Assembly: GCA_902756345.1 (NCBI GenBank)
Contig: CACVQR010000005.1
Coordinates: 111,083 to 175,082 of the forward strand
DNA from: Fibrobacter succinogenes
GTDB taxonomy: Bacteria; Fibrobacterota; Fibrobacteria; Fibrobacterales; Fibrobacteraceae
Direction: 5' to 3'
Length of the DNA: 64,000 nucleotides
Shown here: positions 34,683 to 45,900 of the stretch, one piece after another
Numbering within the stretch: position 1 is the stretch's first letter
How the letters are laid out: each line of letters opens with the position of its first letter
The notes under the pieces: model-generated
Told to the model about the DNA's origin: nothing
What the model saw: only the letters and a program-made list of their open reading frames with translations
The model's database searches: none
Translations under genes and position numbers: made by a program

Positions 34683-37600
34683 ATGTGGTTTGGAAAGAGC
34701 ATAATAGCTAAACTCGGTTTTGTTGTGGCCTTGGCGGTCCCCGCTTTTGCAGCGGATGTAGCGCCATTTGTTTTCTCACATGAAGATGGGTCTGCTGTTC
34801 CTGATCAGCAAAAATACTGGGACAACTTGATGAAATACAAGATGTTCGGTGCCCATGGTATTATTTTTAGAGGAAGAAATATCAAGGTTACAGACAGTTC
34901 TGGATGGTTCGGTACTGCTTCAGGTCCGTTTGATATGAGTAGTGCTAATGATGAGCATACTGTTGGTGGTCCGATCTTGATTGGTGGCAAAATTTTGCTT
35001 AGCAATGGCAATGATTTGTTCTCTACAGGACCTGTTCGTGTGACAGGGGGTGTTACTTTGGGCAATTATTCCACTTGGAGCGGAACTGTTTATGGCCCTC
35101 AGTGTCTTTCTGGCGATGTTGTTAGCTTGTATAATGATGCTATTCAGCAAAAGCCTGTTTATGGTCAGGCGAATTGTCCTGATACTGTCCCCCAAATAAA
35201 CTCTCAATTGAGAGTCCCTGTAAACCCGGCAAGTAATTTTGGCACGAACCTACCGTCTTATGAAATGAACAATTCGATGGCTGTCATCGACGTCCCTGCA
35301 GGTAGTGGTCCATATGATTACTATGTTGACCATTTTACATTTGCTAATAATAGTGTGCTTCTTATTCGAATGCCCTATGGAGGTCGTTTGACTAGAATCT
35401 TTGTAAAGAACGGCTTTGATTTTGGTTCTGCACACCCGAAAGTTCGTATTGCTTATGTTGATTCCACTGCGACGTGGACTGATGGTAGGTGGAGTGCTGA
35501 TGCTAGTTATGATGCAAACGCTCAGAAGTGGTCTATCTCGGGTGGAGCTGGTGTAGCAAATAAAGACTATGCGGGTAACTTGTTGTTCTATACGCCGAAT
35601 GATATTCATTGGGCTGCCTTGGTTCATGCTGACTCTATGCAGGGAACGTATATTTCAACAGGAACAATTTATATAGAACAACAGATGACTTTGGCCGGTC
35701 AGTTGCTTGCTGATGTTGTTTCTATTAATGCAAATTTTGATGGCTCTGGATTCCGCTTTGTTCCGTTTGATCCGGATACATTGAATATTGACCCGAAGGC
35801 AATTTCTGGTGGTAAATTCCCTGAAAATAACCTGGATGCGCTGGTTCCGATAAGGCTTGATTCTAAGGCACAAATTGATGTTCACTTTGAATATTGCTTT
35901 GATGTTGTTGGCAAGGGTGCTGGGTATGCAGAAAAGGCGGACTTCCAAATTGGTGTGACCGGTTCGAAGGCCTCGTTCCCGATTTGTGGACAGAACACAA
36001 AATCTGTTTCGATTAAGAGAGATGCCTATGAGCCGGCAGATGATCAAAAGATTTATATCAACGTTTTCAAAGATGGTGTTAAGGAGCCGGACGAAAAGCT
36101 CATTTTGAAAATTTCTAACTTGACTGGCGCCGTGATGCCCAATAATTTGCGCGATGGTGAATTTGAATTGACTATCGCTGATATGAATGGCCCTGAATTT
36201 AATGATAAGGTGTCCTCATATAATGTCAATGAAAATACGGCCGCGCCGACTTTGATTGCAACCATTCCGGTCAAGAATGTTGAATATGATGTTGCTGATT
36301 CAAGCAAGTTTAAACTTATTGTTGACGGTGCTGATGCTACGGCGGCAAAATCCCTGTTCAGTTTTGATTTGGTGAAGAACGCTGTTAAGGATCCTGATGT
36401 TGTTGATACTGCTTATATCAAGATAAGCGTTAAGACAACGAATCTTGATTATGAAACTCTTGCAAAGACAGCTTACAAGGTAACGCTCCGTTTGGATAAT
36501 GCTGGTACCATCAGTGATTCCACGACTCGTACCATCAACGTCATTGACGTGAACGAAAAACCGGGTGTTGACAAGAATTCTTCGTTCAGTGTGAAGGAAG
36601 AACAGTCGATTGGCACCGAAGTTGGTGAAGTCATTGCTACGGATCCTGATAGCAAGAACGAGGCCTTCCGTCACTTGGAATACACCATCGTTAGTTCGAC
36701 ACCTGTTCCGTTTGAAATCCCGGTTAGCACAAAGGGTGTAATTAAGACTACAGAAAAGCTCGATTACGAATCTTTGAAGGATCAGGATTACAAGTATACC
36801 TTTGATGTGAAGGTTAGCAACTGCTTGAAGAATCCTTCTACAGGTAAGTATACTGAAGCATGCCTTGATACCCTCACTCATGTGACGGTTACGGTACTTG
36901 ATGTTAATGAACCGCCGGTGATCATTGATGATGGCAAGACTTTCGAAATCGATGAAAATACGAAGACCATGCCTGTCATCCCTGATGCTGTCGTCGGTAA
37001 GATTGAAGTCAAGGATGTTGATGGCGCTGATGTCGGAACAGAGTTGGTTGTTTCCTATGTTGTAACCGACGATGCTTCCAGCGGCTCGAAGTTTGATGAT
37101 TTGTTCGTCGTGACTGATCACGCGGTTGCTGATGCAGAAGGAAAATTGTGGCTGGTTGTTTCCGTCAAGAATCCCAATCTTCTGGATTATGAATCCATAA
37201 AGTCTTCTTATAGCATTACCATGACTGTGAAGGACCGTGGTGGTGCCACTGGTTCCAATGCTGTTTCGGTCAAGAAGACTATTGTTATTAAGGATGTCAA
37301 CGAAGCTCCTGCAATCACGGGTGTTCGTGGCGAAAACGATGGACTTCCGGCTGGTGAAACCAGAGAAGCACTTACTCTGTATCCGGTCGAAAACCTGGCT
37401 GTGGATGCCTCGATTGGTGTTGTTCAGGCTTCGGATCCAGACTCCAAGAACGCTAATTACAGGCATTTGGAATACAGGATTATTGAAGATCCTGCTAATC
37501 CGGTTCCGTTCTATATGAAGGGCGGTACGGATTCTACCATTTACGTGGGCGACGCTTCGAAGATGAACCACGAAGACAATGTCGTGTATACCTTCGATGT

Positions 37601-40600
37601 GGAAGTCGCGAACTGCTTGAAGAACGCTTCGACGGGCAAGTACACCGAACATTGCTTGGCTGACACGGCCAAGATCACCGTGAAAATCCAGAACGCTCCG
37701 GAAGATCCGAAAATCAATTGCTTTACGGACGATACGCCTCAGCAGTGTAAAGTATCCGACGTATACGAAAATACGGCTGTGGGCAAACTCGTTCATGCAT
37801 TCCAGATTACGGACCCGGATAAGGGCCAGATTGCTTCCATGACGGCTGAACTTACTGACGTGAAGACCGGTGGTGTGGCTGCAACATACTTCCAGGCTGT
37901 TACTAAGGGTGATTCGTTGAAGATTGTGGTGAAGAGCGGTATCAACTATGAAGCTCTCCCCAAGGACACCATCTTCAATGTAAAGTTGACGATTACCGAT
38001 GCCGACGGCAAGACTGCTACTTTCAACTACAGAATCGATCTTGTTGACGTGAACGAAGCTCCTGAATTTGCAAGCACCGATACGACGATTTCTGTTAAGG
38101 AAAATACGCCGAATGGTTCTGTTGTTGGCAAGTTGCCGGCCTCTGACCCGGATACCTTGCATGTCAAGAAATTCGGTCATTTGGAATACTCTATCATTGA
38201 CAGGGTTGCAAACAACATCCCGTTCGATATGGATTCTAACAAGATTGTCGTGACTAATGTCAAGGCTTTGGATTACGAAGCTTTGCAGCCGACGGCAAAG
38301 TTCACCTTCAAGGTGCTGGTGGCAAACTGCGAACTGAATCAGACGACGGGCAAGTACGATGGCGCCTGCCTCTATGACACCGCCAAGGTCTCGCTCTCTG
38401 TGACGGACGAACCTGAAAAGACCATCATTATTCCGCCGTGCGAAGGCCCCAAGTGCAGTGAATGTGTTGGTGAAACATGTGTGGAGGAAACAGAAGAACT
38501 TTGCACGGAAAATTGCGATACTCCTCGCGATACCACTTCTACCTCTGTCTTGACATTGTCTGTTAAAGAAAATTCCAAGACTGGGTTTGTTATTGCCGAT
38601 TACCTGGTTCGTGACGAAGACGTTGGAACCGGTCATAAGGATACGTTGGTTGCTGCACTCAAGAATACGAATGGTTCTGGAGCGGATTCCCTCTTTGTCG
38701 TGAATATGAAGAAGGATGCCAATGGAGATTGGAGACTTGTGGTCTCGGTAAAGGACGGCTCAAAACTCGACTATGAAAAGATTAAAGCATCCCACGAGGT
38801 GATCATTTCTGTGAAGGATCCGGCAGACCCGGCTGGTATGGGTGATGAATTGCATCGCATTATCAAGGTTGTCGATGTGAACGAAGCTCCGAAGGCTGAA
38901 GACGCTGACTTGAAACCGGATGAAAACCTTCCGAAGGGTACGGTTATTGGCAAGCTCGATGTTACCGAACCGGATTCCAAGCACGTCAAGGAATTTGGTC
39001 ACTTGGAATACTCCATTATCGGTAAGGACGACACCTTCGCGTTCGTGATGGATTCCAACAAGGTTAAGGTGAATGACCCGACCAAGATGGACTACGAATT
39101 GGCCGTTCACAAGTACGTATTCGACGTCTTGATTTCGAACTGCGAACTGAATTCCTCGACGGGCAAGTACGATGGCGCCTGCCTCTATGACACCGCCAAG
39201 GTGACTGTAGACATTCAGGATCTCAACGAAGTTCCGAAGATTGTCATTGACGGCCCGGATGATCCGGATGGTGATGACGATTCTGATCCGAACTGTGTTG
39301 CCTTTTGCGATACCACCAGTCGTGGCGTTACGCCGACCGATACGTTGACCGTGGGTGTCAAGGAAAACCCGGAGGATCCGAAAACGGGTGATAAGATTAT
39401 TGTCACTCCGACGGGAAAAATCTTGTTCCAGTACCATGTGGTCGACGAAGATACGGGCCATGTCGCTGGAGCAAAGGTTACGTGGTTTGATGTCGGTACG
39501 ACTATCCCGAGCGTGGGTACGAAGGGCTCTGACCTCTTTACGATTGAATACAAGAATGGCGTGATTACGGCAAAAGTTAAGGATGAAAAACTCCTCGATT
39601 ACGAAACTCTCAGAAATGCAACGTCTCGTAACGATCCGGATCCGGAATACACGATGGGTATTGTCGTGACTGACCCGAAGGGCTTGGCCGACACGCTCTA
39701 CCGTACCATTCGCGTGACTGACGAAAATGAAAAGCCGCTGTTCGATGTCTGGCCGCTCGTCATTACCGAAAACAATAAAATTAACGATTCCCTTGGCCAC
39801 GTGGAACACCCGAGCGATATTGACTCCTTGTCTAGGAACCCGGAATTGTACGACAACGCCTTCAAGATGACGGGTGGTGATACCGCATTGTTCTGGCTCG
39901 ACAAGGACTCTACGGACCTGATGCGTGTCATGATTCGTGCGAATGTGGTGCTTGACTGCGAAAACGGTGAGTATACCTGCGGTGTGGATTCCATGTATTG
40001 GGTGTACATGACGTATGGCGATACAACCCTCAAGAAAGAATACACCAATTTGAGGGTCCCTGTCAAGTTGATTGACTTAAACGAAAATCCTGAGATTCTG
40101 ACCGAAACGATCGGTGTTGACGAAAATTCGCCGAAGGGTACCGTTGTCGATACCATCAAGTGGTTTGACGTAGACCGCTTCGATTCCGTGATGACCTTCA
40201 AGATTGTGAAGGATCCGACCGGTTGCTTTGAAATCAACAGCTATACTGGTGTCGTGACGGTCAAGAGGGACAAGTGTGCCGGTCTTGACTACGAAAAGAA
40301 TCCGACGGTTAAGATTGAAGTCTCTGTCACTGACTTGGTGGATGTTCCGGACAGCTTGTACGACGAAAACTGCAAGTGTCAGTTGATTTCTGCCAAGGAT
40401 GGCAAACCTAATACCACCATCAAGACAATTGAAGTCAACATTCACGACGTGAACGAACCGCCTTCCATTTCGGACAAGACGATTGCCGTTCCGGAATCTA
40501 CCACGGTCTGGACCGTTATCGATACGGTGAAGGCTACCGATCCGGATAAGAAGAAGGAATACAGCACGCTGATTTACACGGCTGTGAGCGGCGATACCGC

Positions 40601-42842
40601 TGTGTTCATGATCGACCCGCACACGGGTGCCGTAATCCTGAAGGATACCTTGGATTACGAATCCAAGAAGAACTACGTGGTCTATGTGCAGGTGGATGAC
40701 GGTGAGTTCACTGACACTGCCAAGGTCAAGATCAACGTGACGAACGTGATCGAAAAGTCTGAAGTGGTTATTACCAAGTACGACAATGTCGATTCTACTT
40801 GGAACTACCCGGATACAGTCTATACGAACAAGAAGAACGGCACGATTACCTGGCGTCAGGACGACGATATCGTTTCGAAGGATACGGTCCTGAAGAAGGG
40901 TAAGAATGTCATTGTGATTACCTACAAGGATCCGTCTAAGGATTTGCCGGGTAGTGACACCGTCGTTATCATGTTCAACGACGAAGTGCCTGTTGTCGAA
41001 GTGTTCGCCAACCCGACGCATGTCAAGGCCGAAAACGTGTTCACGATTGTTGAAGATATGGGCGATGCCGATACCAACATCTACGTGAACAAGGAACGCG
41101 ATTCCGTGTACGTGCACGTGAAGGATCCGGCCAACAAGCGCGATACGTCGTTCGCTCTCGAAGTGAACCTCGAACCGGTGAAGGTGCCTGACGCAACGTT
41201 CAGAAAGATGAACGAAATCGCAGACAGCAAGCTGATGCTCGACGAAACTCCGACTGGTCCGGTGACCCGTTCACCGGTGAACGGCAACTCTGAAAAGGTG
41301 TCTTACACGCAGCTTGTCGGCGGCGATACGGTAACCGTATCTTACATTGTCGACAAGGATGGCGAACCGGTCAAGGCCTCGGTGATCAATTCCAAGGGCA
41401 AGACCGAATCCGTGGAAATCATTACGGTTACCTACAAGACGATTGTGGATGACCAGGAAGTGGAAGTCTCTTACATTGCTGACGCCTTGACGGGTGAAAT
41501 CCTCGCCAAGGGCCCGAACGGCGAACTCATGTATCAGGGTGCTTCTTCGAAGGGCTCCAAGTCCGGCAAGGGCAAGGATTCCGAAAAGAACTCCAACGTG
41601 AGCGAAGGTATCTTCTCGGTGACTACGGTTAGCATCGATGGCCTGGGTATGCCGACGGTTGTGTCTTACGCTGTCGACGAAAAGGGCAACATGGTCAAGA
41701 ACGCCGAAGGCGACATTGGCTACGCTGTGACTTACACCTACAAGAACATCTACGGTAACTTTGCTACCGAATCCGTGTTCATCGTGCTTGACCAGACGAT
41801 TCCGACTGTCGAAATCCTTTCTCCGGTCACGTACTCCATTATTCGCTCGAACTTCGTAGAAGTCAAGTGGACCGTGAACGGTGTGGAACAGGATTCCCTG
41901 ACGATCCAGGGTCTTGAAAAGGGACCGAATATCATCGTGCGCTTCTACCGCGACAAGGCAGGCAACGAAGCCTCTGATACGGTGTCTGTCATGATGAAGG
42001 ATTCCAAGAGCGTGAATATCGCTGTGGAACAGCCTGTTACCGAAATTGACAAGGATAAGGTCGAAGAATACTACTCTGTGAACCCGCCGAAGAAGGGTGA
42101 AACCTTCGCAGTGAGCATCAAGAACCCCTCTACGGGCAAGGAAGTTGAAACCTTGATCGGTGGCAGCTTCAAGACCAAGGAAGGTAGCGGCGAAGAACCA
42201 TATCCGGGAATGGATAAGGGTCACTTGGGCCCGACTCTCGCTCTGGATATCAAGTTGCCGGTGATTGTTCCGAAGGAAGGTTACGGTACTGTAAGCGGCC
42301 TTGCCACTTTGGATGATATCGTCGTGTCTGACGGTACGATTCCGCTCGAAGGTGTAGATGCCGATAACGCCACCAAGATCTCCGTCGAAGAGTACGTCGA
42401 AAAGTACTGCGAAGACGGCGTCAAGATCCCGAGCGATATCAGCGAGTTCAACCTGTACGATTCCAAGTTGCATGCCAAGATCTGGGTGTACACCTCTCTG
42501 GGCAACTTCGTGGATTACTTCAACTTCAAGCAGGATTTGAACGACCCGAGCTTTACCGACGAAGCAGGCGTGTTGAACCTGTACTTCGAACAGAAACCGG
42601 ACAAGAACGGCTTTGTGAAGGCTGATAACGGCAAACAGTACGCTACTGGCGCCTATGTCTACAAGGTCGAAGCCACTATCCGTTCGAAGCTCCGTTGTAC
42701 GCTCCCGTCTTCTGACTTCAACGCCAAGAAGTACAGGGAAACTGGCGACGGCTTCGGTCCTTCTGCAAAGCGTAAGGGCGACGTCATCAAGAATAGTGAC
42801 GAACTCCTGAAGTCCTTCGGTTACCGCCGCCCGAAACACTAA
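34683..42842 (+). CDS. Giant cadherin-like surface protein (2719 residues)
   Basis: A paralogue of the preceding protein. Signal peptide 1 to about 23, N-terminal beta domain (about 24-360) with HTVGGPILIGGKILL, Calx-beta-like part (about 370-500), then about 11 cadherin-like repeats (about 500-2030) with LDYE strands and DVNE(A/P)P junctions. Several alternate repeats carry an insert NC.LN..TGKY...CL(Y)DTAK with two cysteines. A Cys-rich spacer (about 1245-1285, CEGPKCSECVGETC) lies midway. The C-terminal 650 residues match the smaller protein, ending GAYVYKVEATIRSKLRC then NSDELLKSFGYRRPKH. Expected on the cell surface, bound to calcium, and probably adhesive. Confidence 0.88.
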   Translation: MWFGKSIIAKLGFVVALAVPAFAADVAPFVFSHEDGSAVPDQQKYWDNLMKYKMFGAHGIIFRGRNIKVTDSSGWFGTASGPFDMSSANDEHTVGGPILIGGKILLSNGNDLFSTGPVRVTGGVTLGNYSTWSGTVYGPQCLSGDVVSLYNDAIQQKPVYGQANCPDTVPQINSQLRVPVNPASNFGTNLPSYEMNNSMAVIDVPAGSGPYDYYVDHFTFANNSVLLIRMPYGGRLTRIFVKNGFDFGSAHPKVRIAYVDSTATWTDGRWSADASYDANAQKWSISGGAGVANKDYAGNLLFYTPNDIHWAALVHADSMQGTYISTGTIYIEQQMTLAGQLLADVVSINANFDGSGFRFVPFDPDTLNIDPKAISGGKFPENNLDALVPIRLDSKAQIDVHFEYCFDVVGKGAGYAEKADFQIGVTGSKASFPICGQNTKSVSIKRDAYEPADDQKIYINVFKDGVKEPDEKLILKISNLTGAVMPNNLRDGEFELTIADMNGPEFNDKVSSYNVNENTAAPTLIATIPVKNVEYDVADSSKFKLIVDGADATAAKSLFSFDLVKNAVKDPDVVDTAYIKISVKTTNLDYETLAKTAYKVTLRLDNAGTISDSTTRTINVIDVNEKPGVDKNSSFSVKEEQSIGTEVGEVIATDPDSKNEAFRHLEYTIVSSTPVPFEIPVSTKGVIKTTEKLDYESLKDQDYKYTFDVKVSNCLKNPSTGKYTEACLDTLTHVTVTVLDVNEPPVIIDDGKTFEIDENTKTMPVIPDAVVGKIEVKDVDGADVGTELVVSYVVTDDASSGSKFDDLFVVTDHAVADAEGKLWLVVSVKNPNLLDYESIKSSYSITMTVKDRGGATGSNAVSVKKTIVIKDVNEAPAITGVRGENDGLPAGETREALTLYPVENLAVDASIGVVQASDPDSKNANYRHLEYRIIEDPANPVPFYMKGGTDSTIYVGDASKMNHEDNVVYTFDVEVANCLKNASTGKYTEHCLADTAKITVKIQNAPEDPKINCFTDDTPQQCKVSDVYENTAVGKLVHAFQITDPDKGQIASMTAELTDVKTGGVAATYFQAVTKGDSLKIVVKSGINYEALPKDTIFNVKLTITDADGKTATFNYRIDLVDVNEAPEFASTDTTISVKENTPNGSVVGKLPASDPDTLHVKKFGHLEYSIIDRVANNIPFDMDSNKIVVTNVKALDYEALQPTAKFTFKVLVANCELNQTTGKYDGACLYDTAKVSLSVTDEPEKTIIIPPCEGPKCSECVGETCVEETEELCTENCDTPRDTTSTSVLTLSVKENSKTGFVIADYLVRDEDVGTGHKDTLVAALKNTNGSGADSLFVVNMKKDANGDWRLVVSVKDGSKLDYEKIKASHEVIISVKDPADPAGMGDELHRIIKVVDVNEAPKAEDADLKPDENLPKGTVIGKLDVTEPDSKHVKEFGHLEYSIIGKDDTFAFVMDSNKVKVNDPTKMDYELAVHKYVFDVLISNCELNSSTGKYDGACLYDTAKVTVDIQDLNEVPKIVIDGPDDPDGDDDSDPNCVAFCDTTSRGVTPTDTLTVGVKENPEDPKTGDKIIVTPTGKILFQYHVVDEDTGHVAGAKVTWFDVGTTIPSVGTKGSDLFTIEYKNGVITAKVKDEKLLDYETLRNATSRNDPDPEYTMGIVVTDPKGLADTLYRTIRVTDENEKPLFDVWPLVITENNKINDSLGHVEHPSDIDSLSRNPELYDNAFKMTGGDTALFWLDKDSTDLMRVMIRANVVLDCENGEYTCGVDSMYWVYMTYGDTTLKKEYTNLRVPVKLIDLNENPEILTETIGVDENSPKGTVVDTIKWFDVDRFDSVMTFKIVKDPTGCFEINSYTGVVTVKRDKCAGLDYEKNPTVKIEVSVTDLVDVPDSLYDENCKCQLISAKDGKPNTTIKTIEVNIHDVNEPPSISDKTIAVPESTTVWTVIDTVKATDPDKKKEYSTLIYTAVSGDTAVFMIDPHTGAVILKDTLDYESKKNYVVYVQVDDGEFTDTAKVKINVTNVIEKSEVVITKYDNVDSTWNYPDTVYTNKKNGTITWRQDDDIVSKDTVLKKGKNVIVITYKDPSKDLPGSDTVVIMFNDEVPVVEVFANPTHVKAENVFTIVEDMGDADTNIYVNKERDSVYVHVKDPANKRDTSFALEVNLEPVKVPDATFRKMNEIADSKLMLDETPTGPVTRSPVNGNSEKVSYTQLVGGDTVTVSYIVDKDGEPVKASVINSKGKTESVEIITVTYKTIVDDQEVEVSYIADALTGEILAKGPNGELMYQGASSKGSKSGKGKDSEKNSNVSEGIFSVTTVSIDGLGMPTVVSYAVDEKGNMVKNAEGDIGYAVTYTYKNIYGNFATESVFIVLDQTIPTVEILSPVTYSIIRSNFVEVKWTVNGVEQDSLTIQGLEKGPNIIVRFYRDKAGNEASDTVSVMMKDSKSVNIAVEQPVTEIDKDKVEEYYSVNPPKKGETFAVSIKNPSTGKEVETLIGGSFKTKEGSGEEPYPGMDKGHLGPTLALDIKLPVIVPKEGYGTVSGLATLDDIVVSDGTIPLEGVDADNATKISVEEYVEKYCEDGVKIPSDISEFNLYDSKLHAKIWVYTSLGNFVDYFNFKQDLNDPSFTDEAGVLNLYFEQKPDKNGFVKADNGKQYATGAYVYKVEATIRSKLRCTLPSSDFNAKKYRETGDGFGPSAKRKGDVIKNSDELLKSFGYRRPKH

Positions 42843-42880
42843 TCGCGGCAAGAAACCTCTGAAAATCAAGTGTTAAAAAG

Positions 42881-42912
42881 ACCCCGGCTCGGCCGGGGTT
42901 TTCTGTTTTTTA
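42881..42912 (+). terminator. Terminator after the second giant gene
   Basis: ACCCCGGC-tcg-GCCGGGGT followed by TTTCTGTTTTTT. Confidence 0.85.
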
Positions 42913-42958
42913 CATACAAAAAGTGTATCTTTTACCCCATAAATTCAAGGAATTATAA

Positions 42959-45900
42959 ATGGAAAAACATCAAGGTTCATTCGCTTTTTACGGGGTCGTT
43001 TTTACGCAAGTGGCTTCGACAACGGCCCTGGTAGCCCTCTTGGAATTGGTGCTTAACCGTTTGCATTTGTTCGAATCTAGTGACAGTTCGTTCATTGTTC
43101 TGCATCTCTTGATTCTTTTGCCTTGTGTGCTGCTTATAACGCCTGCGGGCTATTTTTCGGACAAGTACCCTAAGGAGCGTGTGTTGCGTATAACGTCGCT
43201 GCTCATGGTCCCGGCTGTGGGCGTGTTCGGTGTGGCGGCGTATGTCGGTAGTATGACATTTGTGTTCGCGGCGGCGGCCCTCTTCTTTGTGCTGCAGGCC
43301 ATAGCCTCGCCGGCAAAGAGCGGCTACCTCAAGGAACTGGTGGGCGTTCGTATGCTTGCCAATGGGGCCGGCCGGTTTACGATCGTTACCTTTGTAAGCT
43401 TGCTTTTGTCGGCAGCGGCGACCGCGGTGGCGTTTGAACAGATTGCTCCGCAGACGCTTGACTTTGCCCACCTGATGCAGGGCGTGCTCCCGATTGTTGC
43501 GGGCATAGCCGTCATGGAACTCCTTGGTACCGTGTTTGCTTTTGCGATTCCCTCTGTTGGAGCCTACGATGCCGAAATGAAGTTCCCCTGGAGTCGTTAC
43601 TACAACTTTGCCTTTACCCGCCGCAAGTTCAAGAAGGCTTGGAAAAACCGTGCGCTCCGCCAGTCGATTATTGGCCTTTCGATGTTCTGGGTCATGATAT
43701 TCTTGCTGCTGTTCATTGTGCAAGACATGTTCGGTTCGGGTTCGCTGTTCGACAAGGACCTGATGGCGAACTATGCGATTGTGGGGACGATTGTGGGCCT
43801 GGTGCTTGGTTCTTACTACGCCATGCGCATGTCCAAGGCCTTTATTGAAATGGGACTTATTCCGCTGGGAACGGCCGGTGCTGCCGCCTTGATTCTGATT
43901 ATTCCGTTTATTCCGCGTCCTTACAATGCGGTTGCGTTTGCCTTGCTCGGTTTCTGTGGCGGCCTTTATGCGCTTCCGATGTTTGCGATGCTCCTGTACA
44001 ATACCAAGCCGCGTTCGGCTGGCCACGTGCTTTCGATTAGCAATGCGGTGCAGAACATTTGCATTATCGCTTTTGACGTGCTTTTGATTGTGGCGCTCAA
44101 GTACCTGAATTTTGAACGCATGGACTTGTTCTTTATTCTAGGTATTTTCTGCTTGGCCGGTACGGTGTGGGCGCTTTGGGCTATGCCGCATACATTGCTT
44201 CGCCAGTTGCTGCGTTCCGCGCTTTCGATCCACTACAAGTTCTTGGTATCGGGCGTGCAGAATATTCCGTGGGAAGGCCCGGTACTGTTGGTGGGTAACC
44301 ATATCTCGTACATTGACTGGGCGCTGATCCAGATGGCAAGCCCGAGACCCTTGCGCTTTGTGATTACGCGCCGACCGTATGAAAAGTGGTACGTGCGTCT
44401 GCTGCTTTCGCAGATGAAGACTATCAACCTGGATATTTCGAACCCGGCTCCTGCAATGGAAAAGGCGCGCCATGCCCTTTTGCGTGGCGAAGCGGTGGTG
44501 ATGTTCCCCGAAAATGCAATGACTTCGACGGGTAACATGAACCGCTTTAGGCTGGATTATTCGGCGGCGATTCGCGATGTACCCAAGGTAAAGCTGCTGC
44601 CGTTCTACGTGCAGGGCCTGTGGGGCAGTTCGTATTCTATGGCTGATGCCGGCTTCAAGGATTTGGTGCATTCGGGCGGACGAATTGTGACGGTTGCTTT
44701 CGGTAACGAACTCCCGCTCGAAGCAGACCCGGTAACGATCAAGCGCGCTGTGCAGGAACTTTCTATTACCGCCTGGGAGACATACATCCGTAAGCTCCGT
44801 CCGGTGGCCTCTGCCTGGATCCGTACGGCAAAGAAGGTGGGGAGTGGTCCTTCGGTGTATAGTCCCGATGGCAAGCATTTGTCTGCCCATACGCTTACGA
44901 CTGCAGTGCTTTCTTTTGCGAGGGTTATTGATAAATTAACTGTCGGCGAAAAGCAGGTGGGTGTGCTGATTCCGCCTTCGGGCCCGGGCATTATTGCGAA
45001 CATGGCATGCCTTGTGCGCGGTAAGACGGTTTACAACTTGAACTACACCAATACGCCTGAAACCATGGACTATTGCTGTGGTGTTGCCGATGTCAAGAGC
45101 ATTATTACGGCCAAGGTCTTTGTCGAGAAATTGAAGCAGAAGGGCATTAACATGGACATTCTGCTTTCAAAGTACAAAGTGTACTATATGGAAGACCTTA
45201 AGGAGATGATTCCGAAGAGAACCATGATTCTCAACTTCTTGAGAGTACTCGTATTGCCGGCCTGGTACCTGGAATTGCGTTTCTTCAAGAAGGTCACGCT
45301 TGACGATGTGGCTACAGTAATCTTTAGTTCGGGCTCCGAAGGTAGGCCGAAGGGTGTGGAACTCACGCATTACAACTTGATGGGTAATATCAAACAGTGC
45401 GAAAGCGTTTTGAATCCCTGCGCCGATGACGTGTTCCTGGGTTCGCTCCCGCTGTTCCATGCATTCGGTTTTTCGATTACGACGATGCTTTGCCTTGTGG
45501 AAGGCGTGCCGGTGGCCACCTGCCCCGACCCGACCGATGCAAAGCTTGTGTCGCGCATTTGTGCTCAGTTCAAGGTGTCGTTCATGGTGGCGACGGGCAC
45601 GTTCCTTCGCATGTGGGGCGTGAACCGCGCTGTGCACCCGCTGATGTTCTCGAGCGTGCGCCGCATTTACGCCGGTGCCGAAAAGATTCGCGAGGATGTT
45701 CGCCAGCTTTACCGCACCAAATTCAAGCTTGAAATCTTTGAAGGCTTCGGCTGTACCGAAACGACTCCTGTGGCAGCCGTGAATACCAAGGACGTGTTGA
45801 TGGACGACTACAAAACGGTTCTGGTGGGCAACAAGCCGGGTACCGTGGGCGCACCGCTGCCGGGTACGCAGTTCCGCATTGTGGATCCCGATACCATGGA

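Noticed and set aside
36300..38636. 778-codon antisense frame in the larger giant gene
   Set aside because: Shadow of the repetitive cadherin coding sequence; no motif, no ribosome site.
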